64,000 nucleotides of DNA from Actinomycetes bacterium (lineage in GTDB: Bacteria > Actinomycetota > Actinomycetes > Actinomycetales > Microbacteriaceae): the NCBI GenBank assembly GCA_023451265.1, contig JAEYAG010000059.1:3930-67929 (forward strand), written 5' to 3'. Positions within the stretch are counted from its first letter, which is position 1. Each line of letters starts with the position of its first letter. Below the pieces are notes generated by a model that saw only the letters and a program-made list of their open reading frames with translations, had not been told where the DNA came from and did no database searches. Positions 36,380 through 45,123 of the stretch are shown here, in pieces. A program made the translations under genes and the position numbers.

Positions 36380-36489
36380 CGATCCGCCTACTTCTGTGCG
36401 AGCCCTTCCGCGAGACGCCTGCCTCTGTGCGAGCCGCCCAGCTGTGGGCGGTACACACATGGGCGGCTCGCACGCGGGTAGGCGGCTCG
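36380..36489. repeat. 79-bp palindromic dispersed element, copy 3, with a partial fourth copy
   Basis: The full element is at 36411-36489. Left half-sites are at 36411 and 36430, the 19-nt centre is 36441-36459, and right half-sites are at 36460 and 36479. The inner arms are a perfect 14-bp inverted repeat (GTGCGAGCCGCCCA at 36427-36440 and its complement at 36460-36473). Two extra left half-sites at 36380 and 36399 (again 19 bp apart) precede it and look like a truncated copy. No gene is seen in 36322-36533. Confidence 0.8.
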
Positions 36490-36533
36490 GGAAACGGGGG
36501 CGCGCGGCTGCGGAAGCGCAGCGCGCGCGGGGG

Positions 36534-37778
36534 TCAGCGGCGTTCGAGTACGAAGCGCGGGCGTCCGGCGAAGAAGCCCGTGACGGTGAGCAGCACCAGT
36601 ACGACCAGCAGCAGCGCGAGCGACGCGGTCCAGCCGCCGGTGAGTGAGTGCAGGGAGCCGAAGGCGATGGGTCCGAGCGCGGCGATCAGATAGCCCACCG
36701 ACTGCGACATGCCCGACAGGGCGCTGGACGCGTCGTGGTCGCGGGCGCGCTGCGCCATCAGGGTCAGTGACATGCCGAGGGTGGACCCCGAGGACAGGCC
36801 GAGCAGCACGGCCCAGAGCGTGATGGCCGCAGGAGCCGCCATGAGGCCGATCGTGCCGACGATCGCCAGCGCCGGGATGAGCGCGGGGATGTAGCGCTCG
36901 ACGCGGCCGCGCAGCAGGAACGGCAGCGTCGTCGCCCCCGCCAGCGACATGAGCTGGTAGACCATGACGTCGATGCCGGCGACGACCTCCGAGCGTCCGG
37001 TCGACATCGAGATCGCCGCGAGCCACGTCACGAGCATGTAGAACATCGCCGACTGGAAGCCCATGTAGGCGGCGACCAGCCACGCCACCGGGTCTGTCCA
37101 GATGCCGGTGCGACCGCGGTGCGTCGACGAACGGACGTGCACATGGCGTGGGCCGCGGTGGGTCAGCCACCACGCCAGGATCGCGAGAGGCAGCAGGGCG
37201 GCGCCGGTGGCCAGCAGCGCCACCCGCCAGCCGGCCGGGTCGCCGCCCACGTCGAGGTGCGAGATCGGCACGACGACGCCCGACGAGATCGCGCCGAAGC
37301 CGCCGAGCAGGGCTGTGTACATCGCGGTGACCAGGGCCACCCGGCCGGGGAACTCGCGCTTGACCACGGCGGGCATGAGCACGTTGATAACCGCGATCCC
37401 GAGGCCGATGACGGCTGTCCCGAGCCACAGCCAGACCACCTGGCCGAGGCCGTCGCCCACGCCGGGCAGCGACCGGACGACTGTGCCCGCGAGCAGGACG
37501 AGGAGCGAGCCCAGCAGCACGCGCGGTTGCCCGAACCGCCGGCTCAGCGTGTGCGCGAGGGGTGAGAACCGCGCCCACGCCACCAGCGGCACGGCCGCGA
37601 GCACGCCCAGCGCGTCGATCGACATCCCTGTGTCCGCGCCGATCTGGTCCAGCAGCGGCCCGAGCCCGGTGATGGCCGGCCGCATGTTCGCCGCGACCAG
37701 GCACACCGCGACCACCAGCATCGCGACCGCGGCGCCGCGCGCCGGCGGCGGAGGTGTCGTCCGCGACGGTGAGGCCAT
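36534..37778 (-). CDS. MFS transporter, CynX/NimT family
   Basis: From ATG 37778 the protein is 414 aa with about twelve helices. It shows the CynX/NimT start AANMRPAITGLGPLLDQIGADTG and the loop SRRFGQPRVLLGSLLVLLAG. Family members export nitroimidazoles or carry cyanate and related small anions; the substrate here is unknown. It stands alone between repeat copy 3 and the 76-bp tandem repeats. Several upstream in-frame starts exist (up to 37982), but they run through the repeat array and are unlikely. Confidence 0.87.
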   Translation of the reverse strand: MASPSRTTPPPPARGAAVAMLVVAVCLVAANMRPAITGLGPLLDQIGADTGMSIDALGVLAAVPLVAWARFSPLAHTLSRRFGQPRVLLGSLLVLLAGTVVRSLPGVGDGLGQVVWLWLGTAVIGLGIAVINVLMPAVVKREFPGRVALVTAMYTALLGGFGAISSGVVVPISHLDVGGDPAGWRVALLATGAALLPLAILAWWLTHRGPRHVHVRSSTHRGRTGIWTDPVAWLVAAYMGFQSAMFYMLVTWLAAISMSTGRSEVVAGIDVMVYQLMSLAGATTLPFLLRGRVERYIPALIPALAIVGTIGLMAAPAAITLWAVLLGLSSGSTLGMSLTLMAQRARDHDASSALSGMSQSVGYLIAALGPIAFGSLHSLTGGWTASLALLLVVLVLLTVTGFFAGRPRFVLERR

Positions 37779-37834
37779 GAGTACGGACGATATCCCAGCC
37801 GCGCACAAAGCCCGCATCGCCGCAGCCCCACTCA

Positions 37835-38040
37835 CCGGGTGTGTGACCCGGAACTCACATGGACTGCGAGGGGGATGCCAGCTCCGCGGCGATGCTGAGC
37901 GTCCAACCCTCCGGGTGTGTGCCTCGGAACTCACATGGACTGCGAGGGGGATGCCGGCCCCGCGGCGATGCTGAGCGTCCACTCCCCCCGGGCGTGTGAC
38001 CCGGAACTCACGCAGCCTGCGACGGGGATGCCGGTCCGCC
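37835..38040. repeat. Tandem repeat of ~76 bp, two full units and one partial
   Basis: Units begin with CCGGGTGTGTG at 37835 and 37911 and with CCGGGCGTGTG at 37988. They share GGAACTCACATGGACTGCGA and GCGGCGATGCTGAGCGTCC. The first unit starts with a perfect hairpin CCGGGT-GTGTG-ACCCGG that is eroded in the next ones. The array fills most of the 276-bp gap between pobA and the MFS gene; the remainder shows nothing. Confidence 0.85.
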
Positions 38041-38054
38041 GCGGATCAGCGCCG

Positions 38055-39239
38055 TCAGGCGAGGCCCTCCAGCGGCCACCCGGTGTACGCCTCGGCGAGA
38101 TAGCGGCGGCCGGCCTCCGACTCGACGACCGAGCGCAGCTCACCCAGCTGGCGCTGCCGGTCGAAGTCCGACGCGTCGGGCGCGACGTGCAGCATGTTCG
38201 TCATCCACCACGAGAAGTGCTGCGCCTTCCAGATGCGGCGCGACGCCGTCTCCGGGAACGCCTCGATCAGGCGCGCGTCGCCGTCGAGCAGCAGGGCGCG
38301 CAGCGCCTGTTCGAGCACGACGACGTCGGCGACGGCCAGGTTCATGCCCTTCGCTCCGGTCGGCGGCACCGTGTGGGCGGCATCGCCGATGAGCGCCGCA
38401 CGACCGTGCAGCAGCTCGTGGGCGACGAAGCTGCGGAAACGCAACACGTCGCGCTGGAAGATCGGCCCCTCCTTGAGCGTCGTGCCCGGCACGCGGGACT
38501 GCAGCTCGTGCCACAGCTGCTCCTCGCTCAGCGCGTCCGGATCCGCCTCCGGGTCGCACTGGAAGTACATGCGCTGCACCGTCGCACTGCGCTGGCTGAT
38601 CAGCGCGAAGCCGTGGGGGGAGTTGCTGTAGATGAGCTCGTGCGCGCTCGGCGGCGCCTCGGTGAGGATGCCGAACCACGCGAACGGGTACTCGCGGAAG
38701 AACCCGCCGGTGCGCGATCCCGTCACCGCCTCGCGCACCACGCTGTGGGACCCGTCGGCACCCACCACGAACTCGGCCTCGATCACGACCTCATCGCCGT
38801 CGGGGCCGGTCGCGATGACACGTGGCAGATCCGTCTCGACCCCTTCGACGCGCACCGCCGTCACGCCGAAGCGGAGGTCCTGGCCCTTGGCCAGCCGCAC
38901 GGCGATGAGATCCTTCAACACCTCGTGCTGCGGGTAGAGGTACACGCCGCGGCCGACGAGGTCGGCGAAGTCGATGCGATGGCCGGCGCCGGCGAACCGC
39001 AACTCGATACCGTCGTGGCGCTGGCCGACCGTGCGCACACGCGAGGACGCCCCGGACTGGTCGAGGATCTCGACGGTGCCCTGCTCGAGGATGCCGGCGC
39101 GGATCGTCGTCTCGATCTGTTCGCGCATGCGCTGGTCGATGACGACGGAGTCGATGCCGGCGATGCCCAGCAGATGCGCCAGCAGCAGGCCGGCCGGGCC
39201 GGCGCCGACGATCGCGACACGGGTGCGGGTGGTGGTCAT
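38055..39239 (-). CDS. pobA: 4-hydroxybenzoate 3-monooxygenase
   Basis: The 394-residue class A flavoprotein hydroxylase has GAGPAG (about 11-16), the DG motif in VVGADGSHSVVR and the second FAD motif GDAAHTVPPTGAKGMN. Its length equals the 394 aa of Pseudomonas PobA, and RAGILEQGTVEIL and the substrate-region YLYPQHEVLKDL are typical. It converts 4-hydroxybenzoate to protocatechuate with NAD(P)H and O2. It is preceded 122 bp upstream by an IclR gene on the same strand, and the pca genes lie beyond, so its product feeds PcaHG. Confidence 0.95.
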   Translation of the reverse strand: MTTTRTRVAIVGAGPAGLLLAHLLGIAGIDSVVIDQRMREQIETTIRAGILEQGTVEILDQSGASSRVRTVGQRHDGIELRFAGAGHRIDFADLVGRGVYLYPQHEVLKDLIAVRLAKGQDLRFGVTAVRVEGVETDLPRVIATGPDGDEVVIEAEFVVGADGSHSVVREAVTGSRTGGFFREYPFAWFGILTEAPPSAHELIYSNSPHGFALISQRSATVQRMYFQCDPEADPDALSEEQLWHELQSRVPGTTLKEGPIFQRDVLRFRSFVAHELLHGRAALIGDAAHTVPPTGAKGMNLAVADVVVLEQALRALLLDGDARLIEAFPETASRRIWKAQHFSWWMTNMLHVAPDASDFDRQRQLGELRSVVESEAGRRYLAEAYTGWPLEGLA

Positions 39240-39361
39240 GACGTCTCCTTCGACGTGAAGTCTCGTGCGCCCCTAGTGTGCCGCGCCGTCGGCGAACTAG
39301 GCTGAGATCCCTGTTCAATGGGAAACGATGGAAGCGAGAGACGCGGCCGTGCCGTCGAGTG

Positions 39362-40114
39362 TCAGCGGCGCGCGGTGCGCAATGCGGCTTCGACGCCTCC
39401 CGCAGCCTCCCGCAGTGCCGCGATCGCCGCAGCCGGATCCGCGTCCCGCGGCAGCACGACCGACAGGGCCGCCACCACCTCGCCGGCGTCGCGCACCGGC
39501 ACAGCCACCCCCGTCGACACGGTCTCGATCGACCCCGGGGCGACGGTGACGCCGCTGCGCCGGATGTCGGTGAGCACGCGACGGAGCCGGCCGGCATCCG
39601 TCACCGTCTCGGGGGAGACCGCACGCAGCGGCCCGGCCAGGATCCGCTCGCGGAGCGCTGCCGAGGCGAAGGCGAGCAGCACAAGCCCCGAAGACGACGC
39701 GTGCAGGGGGAGCCGTCCGGCGATGCGGGTGATGTTGGCGCCCGCCTCGGGGTGCGACAGCCGCTCGAGGAACAGAGCCTCATCCTGCTCGAGCACCGCG
39801 AGCTGGGTGTGCTCGCGCACGACGGCCTGCACCTGCTCCATGAACGGCAGGGCAGCCTGCCGCAGCCGCAGCGCCGTCGAGCCGCGCAGGGCCAGCTCCC
39901 ACAGACGCATCCCCAGATGCACCCGACGGTCCTGGTCGCGTTCGAGCAGCCCGGCGGCGACCAGTTCGTCGACGATGCGGTGCGCCGTCGACGACGGCAG
40001 TCCGGCGTGCCGTCCGATCTCGGAAGCGGTCTGCATCGTCCGGTCGGCGGTGAACGTCTCGAGCACCCGCACGATGCGGTCGGTCATCGAGTCGCCGGAG
40101 GGCGAGTTGGCCAT
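39362..40114 (-). CDS. IclR-family regulator, probable PobR
   Basis: The 250-residue protein has an N-terminal winged helix (ASEIGRHAGLPSSTAHRIVDEL, about 31-52) and the IclR effector domain (from MRLWELALRG to the C-terminus). It lies directly upstream of pobA on the same strand and divergent from a second IclR gene, with 49 bp between starts. By position it is the likely regulator of pobA in response to 4-hydroxybenzoate. A weak TTC-N5-GAA site (GTTCAATGGGAAAC, 39313-39326) lies between it and pobA. Confidence 0.85.
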   Translation of the reverse strand: MANSPSGDSMTDRIVRVLETFTADRTMQTASEIGRHAGLPSSTAHRIVDELVAAGLLERDQDRRVHLGMRLWELALRGSTALRLRQAALPFMEQVQAVVREHTQLAVLEQDEALFLERLSHPEAGANITRIAGRLPLHASSSGLVLLAFASAALRERILAGPLRAVSPETVTDAGRLRRVLTDIRRSGVTVAPGSIETVSTGVAVPVRDAGEVVAALSVVLPRDADPAAAIAALREAAGGVEAALRTARR

Positions 40115-40163
40115 GCGCCCACTGTCTCATGGGCCGCGGCCGGTAACCTCACAGGCAGGAGGG

Positions 40164-40925
40164 ATGATGGCCGACGGTGAGGGTGTGCTCGAACGCGTGC
40201 TGCGCGTGCTGGGCTGTTTCTCCGAAGACGAGCCGGCGGTCGCCGCCGCCGCTCTCGCCCACCGCACGGGCCTGGCCTCGTCGACGCTGCACCGGCTGCT
40301 GGCAACCCTCGTCGCCGAAGGACTGCTCACGCGCGGCCCCGGACACACCTATGCGGTCGGCTCGCGGCTGTGGGAGCTCGGGGAGCTGTCCCCCCTGTCG
40401 CTGCGACTGCGTGAGACCGCACTGCCGCACATGGTGCGCCTGTACGAAGCCACCGGCGAGAACGTCCACCTCGCCGTGCTCGACGGCCCCACCCCCGAGA
40501 CCTCCAGCGCCCTGTTCGTGGGGCGCCTCACCGGTCGGCAGTCCATTCCGACCCTCAGCCGCATGGGCGGGCGCAACCCCCTGCATGTCACAGGCGTCGG
40601 CAAGGCGCTGCTGGCCGAGCGCGACGAAGACTGGCTCGCCCGGTACTTCCGCGCGCCGCTCGAGCGCGAGACCGTGCACTCGATCACCTCCGAGACCCGC
40701 CTGCGCGCCGAACTGGCCCGCGCCCGCACGCTCGGCTACGCGACCACGCGCGAGGAGATGACCCTGGGCAACGTGTCGGTCGCCGCGGCGGTGGGGCGCG
40801 TCGACGGCCTGCCGCCAGCGGCCATCGGCCTGGTCGTCCACCTCGAGCGCGCCGACGAGCGGCGCCTGGCCCCCCTGGTCGTGCAGGCCGCCAAGGAACT
40901 GCATCACGAGCTGCGGACCGCCTGA
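40164..40925 (+). CDS. IclR-family regulator next to pcaHGBDC
   Basis: This is a 253-residue IclR protein. The winged helix contains ALAHRTGLASSTLHRLLATL, and the effector domain has LFVGRLTGRQSIPTLSRMGG and HVTGVGKALLAE. Tandem ATGs at 40164 and 40167 follow AGGAGG; the second gives the better SD spacing. It is 113 bp upstream of pcaH on the same strand, with an inverted repeat in between, so it probably controls pcaHGBDC. Effector is probably protocatechuate or beta-ketoadipate (family knowledge). Confidence 0.87.
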   Translation: MMADGEGVLERVLRVLGCFSEDEPAVAAAALAHRTGLASSTLHRLLATLVAEGLLTRGPGHTYAVGSRLWELGELSPLSLRLRETALPHMVRLYEATGENVHLAVLDGPTPETSSALFVGRLTGRQSIPTLSRMGGRNPLHVTGVGKALLAERDEDWLARYFRAPLERETVHSITSETRLRAELARARTLGYATTREEMTLGNVSVAAAVGRVDGLPPAAIGLVVHLERADERRLAPLVVQAAKELHHELRTA

Positions 40926-40948
40926 GCGGCCGCGCCCACCGGCATCCG

Positions 40949-40965
40949 TTCTCACTGAATGAGAA
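40949..40965 (+). promoter_or_regulatory. Inverted repeat upstream of pcaH
   Basis: TTCTCA-CTGAA-TGAGAA is a perfect 17-bp inverted repeat (6-bp arms) located 73 bp before the pcaH start, in an A/T-rich stretch directly after the IclR gene. IclR operators often have TTC-type outer arms, so this is a candidate operator for one of the neighbouring IclR proteins. Confidence 0.5.
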
Positions 40966-41038
40966 TCAGACATGCGGGTCGCCGCGTCGGGTGCGAACCT
41001 GGACGCGACCCGTCTGTCCGGGTGTCGAAGGAGACCTC

Positions 41039-41902
41039 ATGACCCAGCCTGAACAAGGTTCGGAAGCGTTCTCGTCGTCGGTGATCATCGACCAGACCCA
41101 GACCGTGGCCGCGCCCGAGACCCTCCTCGCGTCGGCCGACATGCCGCCGCAGTCGCAGATCACGCAGGAGATCATCGACCTGCACGCCGAGGCCAACGCC
41201 CGTGAAGAGGCGGGGGAGTCGGTGCCCTCGACGCTGTACGACTTCCCGCCGTACCGCTCCAGCATCCTGCGCCACCCGACGAAGAACCCGCGCCTGGTCG
41301 ACCCCGAGTCGATCGAGCTGTGGTCGCCGGCGTACGGCCAGCGCGATGTGGCCGCGATCGAGGCCGACCTCACCTTGCAGCACAGCGGCGAGCCGCAGGG
41401 CGAACGCATCACCGTCGAGGGCCGGCTGCTCGACTCATGGGGCCGCCCGCTGCGCAACCAGCTCGTGGAGATCTGGCAGGCCAACGCCGCCGGCCGGTAC
41501 ATCCACCAGCGCGACCAGCACCCCGCGCCGCTGGACCCGAACTTCACCGGCGCCGGCCGCATCGTCACCAACGACAACGGCGAGTACAAGTTCACGACCA
41601 TCAAGCCCGGCCCCTACCCGTGGAAGAACCACATCAACGCGTGGCGGCCGGCGCACATCCACTTCTCGCTGTTCGGCACCGGGTTCACCCAGCGCATCGT
41701 CACCCAGATGTACTTCCCGGGCGACCCGCTGTTCGCCCTCGACCCGATCTACAACACCATCCGGCGCCAGCGCGACCGGGATGCCCTGATCGCGACCTAC
41801 GACCACGACCTGACGGTGCCCGAGTTCTCGATGGGCTACCGCTGGGACATCGTCGTCGACGGTCCCGATGCCACCTGGTTCGAGCCCGAGGGAGAGCACT
41901 GA
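41039..41902 (+). CDS. pcaH: Protocatechuate 3,4-dioxygenase beta subunit
   Basis: The 287-residue intradiol dioxygenase subunit carries the non-heme Fe(III) ligands: Tyr in AAGRYIHQRD, Tyr in GPYPWKNH, and the two His in AHIHFSLFG. It cleaves protocatechuate to 3-carboxy-cis,cis-muconate together with PcaG. ATG 41039 has the SD AAGGAG seven bases upstream. An N-terminal extension of about 35 residues relative to the Pseudomonas subunit is Ser/Thr/Gln-rich. First gene of the tightly packed pcaHGBDC operon; its stop overlaps the pcaG ATG (TGATG). Confidence 0.95.
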   Translation: MTQPEQGSEAFSSSVIIDQTQTVAAPETLLASADMPPQSQITQEIIDLHAEANAREEAGESVPSTLYDFPPYRSSILRHPTKNPRLVDPESIELWSPAYGQRDVAAIEADLTLQHSGEPQGERITVEGRLLDSWGRPLRNQLVEIWQANAAGRYIHQRDQHPAPLDPNFTGAGRIVTNDNGEYKFTTIKPGPYPWKNHINAWRPAHIHFSLFGTGFTQRIVTQMYFPGDPLFALDPIYNTIRRQRDRDALIATYDHDLTVPEFSMGYRWDIVVDGPDATWFEPEGEH

Positions 41903-42480
41903 TGGCTGCCCAGCCCCCCGCCGCGTGGGGTCCCAAGACCCACGCCCCGACCGCCGGTCAGACCGTCGGCCCGTTCTTCGCGTTCGGCACCGAGTTCGAC
42001 CGTATGAACGAGATCGCCTTCCCGCACAGCCCCGGCGCTATCGTCGTCGGCGGCACTGTGTACGACGGGGCCGGCAACCCGATCCCCGACTCGATCATCG
42101 AGATCTGGGGCGCCGACACCGACGGCACGATCTCCCGTGCCCGCGGCTCGCTCAAGCGCGACGGGCACACCTTCACCGGGTTCGGCCGCACATTCACGAC
42201 CGACGAGGGTCACTACGAGTTCTGGACCCGCAACCCGGGTGCCGAGCCGGGCAAGGCGCCGTTCTTCGCCGCGATCGTTTATGCCCGGGGTCTGCCGAAC
42301 AAGCTGCACACGCGCATCTACCTGCCCGACAACGAGGAGCTTCTGGCGGTCGACCCGCTGCTGTCCTCGCTCGACGCCGACGAGCGCGCTACGCTCATCG
42401 CGACGCGCACCCCCGAGGGGTACCTGCAGCACGACTTCCACCTGCAGGGCGAGAAGGAGACCGTCTTCCTTGCATTCTGA
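41902..42480 (+). CDS. pcaG: Protocatechuate 3,4-dioxygenase alpha subunit
   Basis: The 192-residue intradiol-fold subunit has GQTVGPFFAFG near the start, GTVYDGAGNPIPDSIIEIWGAD, and RIYLPDNEEL. It lacks the beta-type iron ligands, as expected for the alpha chain. It assembles with PcaH. It is coupled to pcaH by TGATG and overlapped at its 3' end by the TTG start of pcaB. Confidence 0.94.
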   Translation: MAAQPPAAWGPKTHAPTAGQTVGPFFAFGTEFDRMNEIAFPHSPGAIVVGGTVYDGAGNPIPDSIIEIWGADTDGTISRARGSLKRDGHTFTGFGRTFTTDEGHYEFWTRNPGAEPGKAPFFAAIVYARGLPNKLHTRIYLPDNEELLAVDPLLSSLDADERATLIATRTPEGYLQHDFHLQGEKETVFLAF

Positions 42481-43939
42481 GGCACGTGGTGGCAGCTCGA
42501 TCGATGTCGGGCTGCTCTCACCCGTGACCGTCGGGCGCGACGCGGTCGTGTCGGATGCCGCCGTGCGCGACGCCCTCGTGGCCGCCGAGGTGGCGCTGAC
42601 CCGCGCGGGTGCGCGGGTGGGGATGGTGCCGGATGCCGCGGCCGAGGCCATCGCGGCCGTCGCCGATCCTGCCGCGATCGACCTCGACGCGCTCGCGGCC
42701 GCCGCGGTCGCCGGCGGCAACCCGGTCATCCCACTGGTGAAGCTGCTGAAGGCGCAGATGCCCGACCCGGCCCGTGCATGGGTGCACCGGGGCGCGACGA
42801 GTCAGGACATCCTCGACACCGCGCTCATGCTCCTCGCGCGCCGCGCCGCCGTCGAAGTGCTGGCCTCGCTCGCGGCCGTCGACGTCACCCTGACGGCCTT
42901 CGCGGCCGCGCACCGGGACGAAGTGGCCGCTGCGCGCACCCTGACCCAGCACGCCGTGCCCACCACGATCGGTCTGCGCGCCACGACCTGGCTGCGCGGG
43001 GTGCGCCGGGCGGCCGACCGCCTCGCCGACGCGCGCGACCAGCTGCCCGCACAGCTGGGGGGAGCCGCCGGCACCCTCGCCTCGTTCACCGAGCTGGGCG
43101 GGGTCGACGCCGCGGCCGCACTGCCGGCGGCCTTCGCCGAGGAGCTGGGCCTGGCGGTGCCGGAGGCGCCGTGGCACACCACCCGGTGGCCGGTCACCGA
43201 GCTGGGTGATGCGCTCGTGCAGGCCATCGGCGCCCTCGGTGTCATCGCCGGCGACGTCGCGACCGGCAGCCGCACCGAGATCGGCGAACTCGCCGAAGGC
43301 ACCGGCGGCGGATCGTCGGCGATGCCGCAGAAGCAGAACCCGGCGGCATCCGTGCTGATCCGCTCGGCCGCGCTGCGGGCACCACACCTGGGCGCGACAC
43401 TGCACTCGGCCGCGGCCCTCGCCGTCGACGAACGACCCGACGGCGCCTGGCACGCCGAATGGCCCACGCTGCGCGAGCTGCTGCGGCTCGCGCTCGGCGC
43501 CTCCGCGCACGCGGCCACACTGGTGGCCGGGCTCCGGGTCGACAGCGGCGCCGTCGCCCGCACCCTCGCCGTCACCGGGGGGCTCCTTGTCGCTGAACGA
43601 CTCTCGATCGTGCTCGGCCCCGTGCTCGGCTTCGACCGCGTGTCGGCCCTGGTGGCCGAGGCCGCCGCCGGCGGCGATCTCGCCGCCGCGCTGACCAGTG
43701 ACCCCGACGTCGCCGCCTTCGCGCGCGGGCGCGACCTCGACCCCGCGGCGTTCGTCACCGACCTGCTCGACCCCGCCCGCTACACCGGCCTGGCCGGCCG
43801 GCTCGTCGACGACGCCGTCGGCTCCGGGGCGACCGGTGACGGCGCGGGCGGATCCGACCTCGCCGACCTCGTCCGCGCGGCGGGCTCCTCGCCCGCAGAC
43901 GCTTCACCCCCGGACCCCGACCCGAAGGAGACCGCGTGA
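42470..43939 (+). CDS. pcaB: 3-carboxy-cis,cis-muconate cycloisomerase
   Basis: The 489-residue fumarase/ASL-superfamily enzyme shows WVHRGATSQDILDTA, LTQHAVPTTIGLR, and the superfamily signature GGGSSAMPQKQNPA with the catalytic Ser loop. It lactonises 3-carboxy-cis,cis-muconate to gamma-carboxymuconolactone. The only sensible start is TTG at 42470, inside pcaG, preceded by AAGGAG; in-frame ATG/GTG codons come after conserved residues (SIDVGLLSPV). The stop overlaps pcaD (GTGA). A disordered Gly/Asp/Pro tail ends the protein. Confidence 0.93.
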   Translation: MHSEARGGSSIDVGLLSPVTVGRDAVVSDAAVRDALVAAEVALTRAGARVGMVPDAAAEAIAAVADPAAIDLDALAAAAVAGGNPVIPLVKLLKAQMPDPARAWVHRGATSQDILDTALMLLARRAAVEVLASLAAVDVTLTAFAAAHRDEVAAARTLTQHAVPTTIGLRATTWLRGVRRAADRLADARDQLPAQLGGAAGTLASFTELGGVDAAAALPAAFAEELGLAVPEAPWHTTRWPVTELGDALVQAIGALGVIAGDVATGSRTEIGELAEGTGGGSSAMPQKQNPAASVLIRSAALRAPHLGATLHSAAALAVDERPDGAWHAEWPTLRELLRLALGASAHAATLVAGLRVDSGAVARTLAVTGGLLVAERLSIVLGPVLGFDRVSALVAEAAAGGDLAAALTSDPDVAAFARGRDLDPAAFVTDLLDPARYTGLAGRLVDDAVGSGATGDGAGGSDLADLVRAAGSSPADASPPDPDPKETA

Positions 43940-44712
43940 CCATCGCCGCCATCTCGCTCGCCGAGCCCGTCGGCCCCGACGGCGCCCCGCTGCTGGTCCT
44001 CGGCCCGTCGCTGGGCACGTCCACGCTGCTGTGGTCGACGACCATCCCGGCCCTCGCCGAGCGGTACCGCGTCATCGCGTGGGATCTGCCCGGCCACGGT
44101 GCCGCGCCCGCCGCGACCGCGGGCTTCACCGTGGGGGAGCTCGCCGACGCCGTGGCATCCGCCGTCGACGCGCCGTTCCTCTACGCCGGCGTCTCGCTCG
44201 GCGGCAGCGTCGGACTCGAGCTGCTGGTGCGCCACCCGGACCGGGTGCGCGCCGCCGCGATCGTGTGCTCAGGCGCTGCGATCGGCGAACCCGAGGCCTG
44301 GCACGAGCGCGCGGCACAGGTGCGCGCGCAGAGCACGTCGACACTCATCGCCGGCTCGGCGCAGCGGTGGTTCGCTCCGGGCTCGATCGAGCGCAACCCC
44401 GACATCACCGGCCGGCTGCTGCACGCGCTGCAGGACGCCGACGACGAGTCGTACGCGCTGTGCTGCGAAGCGCTCGCGACCTTCGACGTGCGCGACCGAC
44501 TCGGTGAGATCGCCGTGCCGGTGCTGGCGGTGTGGGGTGCCTACGACGGCGTGACCCCGGAGACGTCGGCGGTCGAGATCGCCGAAGGCGTCCAGCGCGG
44601 CCGCGCCGTCGGCATCCCGAACGCGTCGCATCTGGCGCCGGCCGACGACCCGGTCGCGACCGCCGCCGCCCTGCGCGACTTCTTCGACCCGGTCGTGGGA
44701 GGCGCCGCGTGA
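43936..44712 (+). CDS. pcaD: 3-oxoadipate enol-lactonase
   Basis: This 258-residue alpha/beta hydrolase has an oxyanion-side LGPSLGTSTLLW, the nucleophile Ser in GVSLGGSVG (near 85), an Asp in GAYDGVTP and a His in IPNASHLAP. It hydrolyses beta-ketoadipate enol-lactone to beta-ketoadipate. In Streptomyces and Rhodococcus it is commonly fused to PcaC (PcaL); here the two are separate genes joined by a GTGA overlap. Confidence 0.93.
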   Translation: MTIAAISLAEPVGPDGAPLLVLGPSLGTSTLLWSTTIPALAERYRVIAWDLPGHGAAPAATAGFTVGELADAVASAVDAPFLYAGVSLGGSVGLELLVRHPDRVRAAAIVCSGAAIGEPEAWHERAAQVRAQSTSTLIAGSAQRWFAPGSIERNPDITGRLLHALQDADDESYALCCEALATFDVRDRLGEIAVPVLAVWGAYDGVTPETSAVEIAEGVQRGRAVGIPNASHLAPADDPVATAAALRDFFDPVVGGAA

Positions 44713-45110
44713 CCCGCCCGGCCGGGGAGGGCCTGAGCGATCAGGAGCGCTACGACCAGGGGATGACGGTGCGCCGTGAGGTGCTGTCCGACGCGCACGT
44801 CGACCGGTCGATCGCCAACACGACCGAGCTGACCGCCGACTTCCAGGACTTCATCACCCGCGTGGCGTGGGGCGACGTGTGGTCACGGCCGGGGCTCGAT
44901 CGCCGGTCGCGGTCGGTCGCGGTGCTGTCGTCGCTGATCGCGCTCGGTCACCACGGGGAGCTGGCGATGCACCTGCGCGCCGCCCGCCGCAACGGCCTGA
45001 CGCTCGACGAGGTCAAGGAAGTCATCCTGCAGTCCGCGATCTACGCGGGTGTGCCCGCCGCCAACACCGCGTTCCGCATCGCCGCCGAGGTCTTCGCCGC
45101 CGACCAGTAG
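44709..45110 (+). CDS. pcaC: 4-carboxymuconolactone decarboxylase
   Basis: The 133-residue protein has the CMD/AhpD-fold features: ERYDQGMTVRREVLSDAHVDRS at the start, WGDVWSRPGLDRRSRS, and GHHGELAMHLRAARRNGLT with the conserved catalytic Glu/His. It decarboxylates gamma-carboxymuconolactone to the enol-lactone used by PcaD. The GTG start overlaps the pcaD stop. Last gene of the operon, convergent with mobA (13 bp gap containing a small CCCGC/GCGGG hairpin). Confidence 0.94.
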   Translation: MTRPAGEGLSDQERYDQGMTVRREVLSDAHVDRSIANTTELTADFQDFITRVAWGDVWSRPGLDRRSRSVAVLSSLIALGHHGELAMHLRAARRNGLTLDEVKEVILQSAIYAGVPAANTAFRIAAEVFAADQ

Positions 45111-45123
45111 CCCGCGGCGCGGG

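Noticed and set aside
37835..38040. Tandem 76-bp repeats as a CRISPR array
   Set aside because: Units are contiguous without variable spacers, only two and a half copies exist, and no cas gene is present.
41881..45110. A fused pcaL (PcaC-PcaD) gene
   Set aside because: pcaD and pcaC have separate starts and stops with a 4-base overlap, so they are two proteins.
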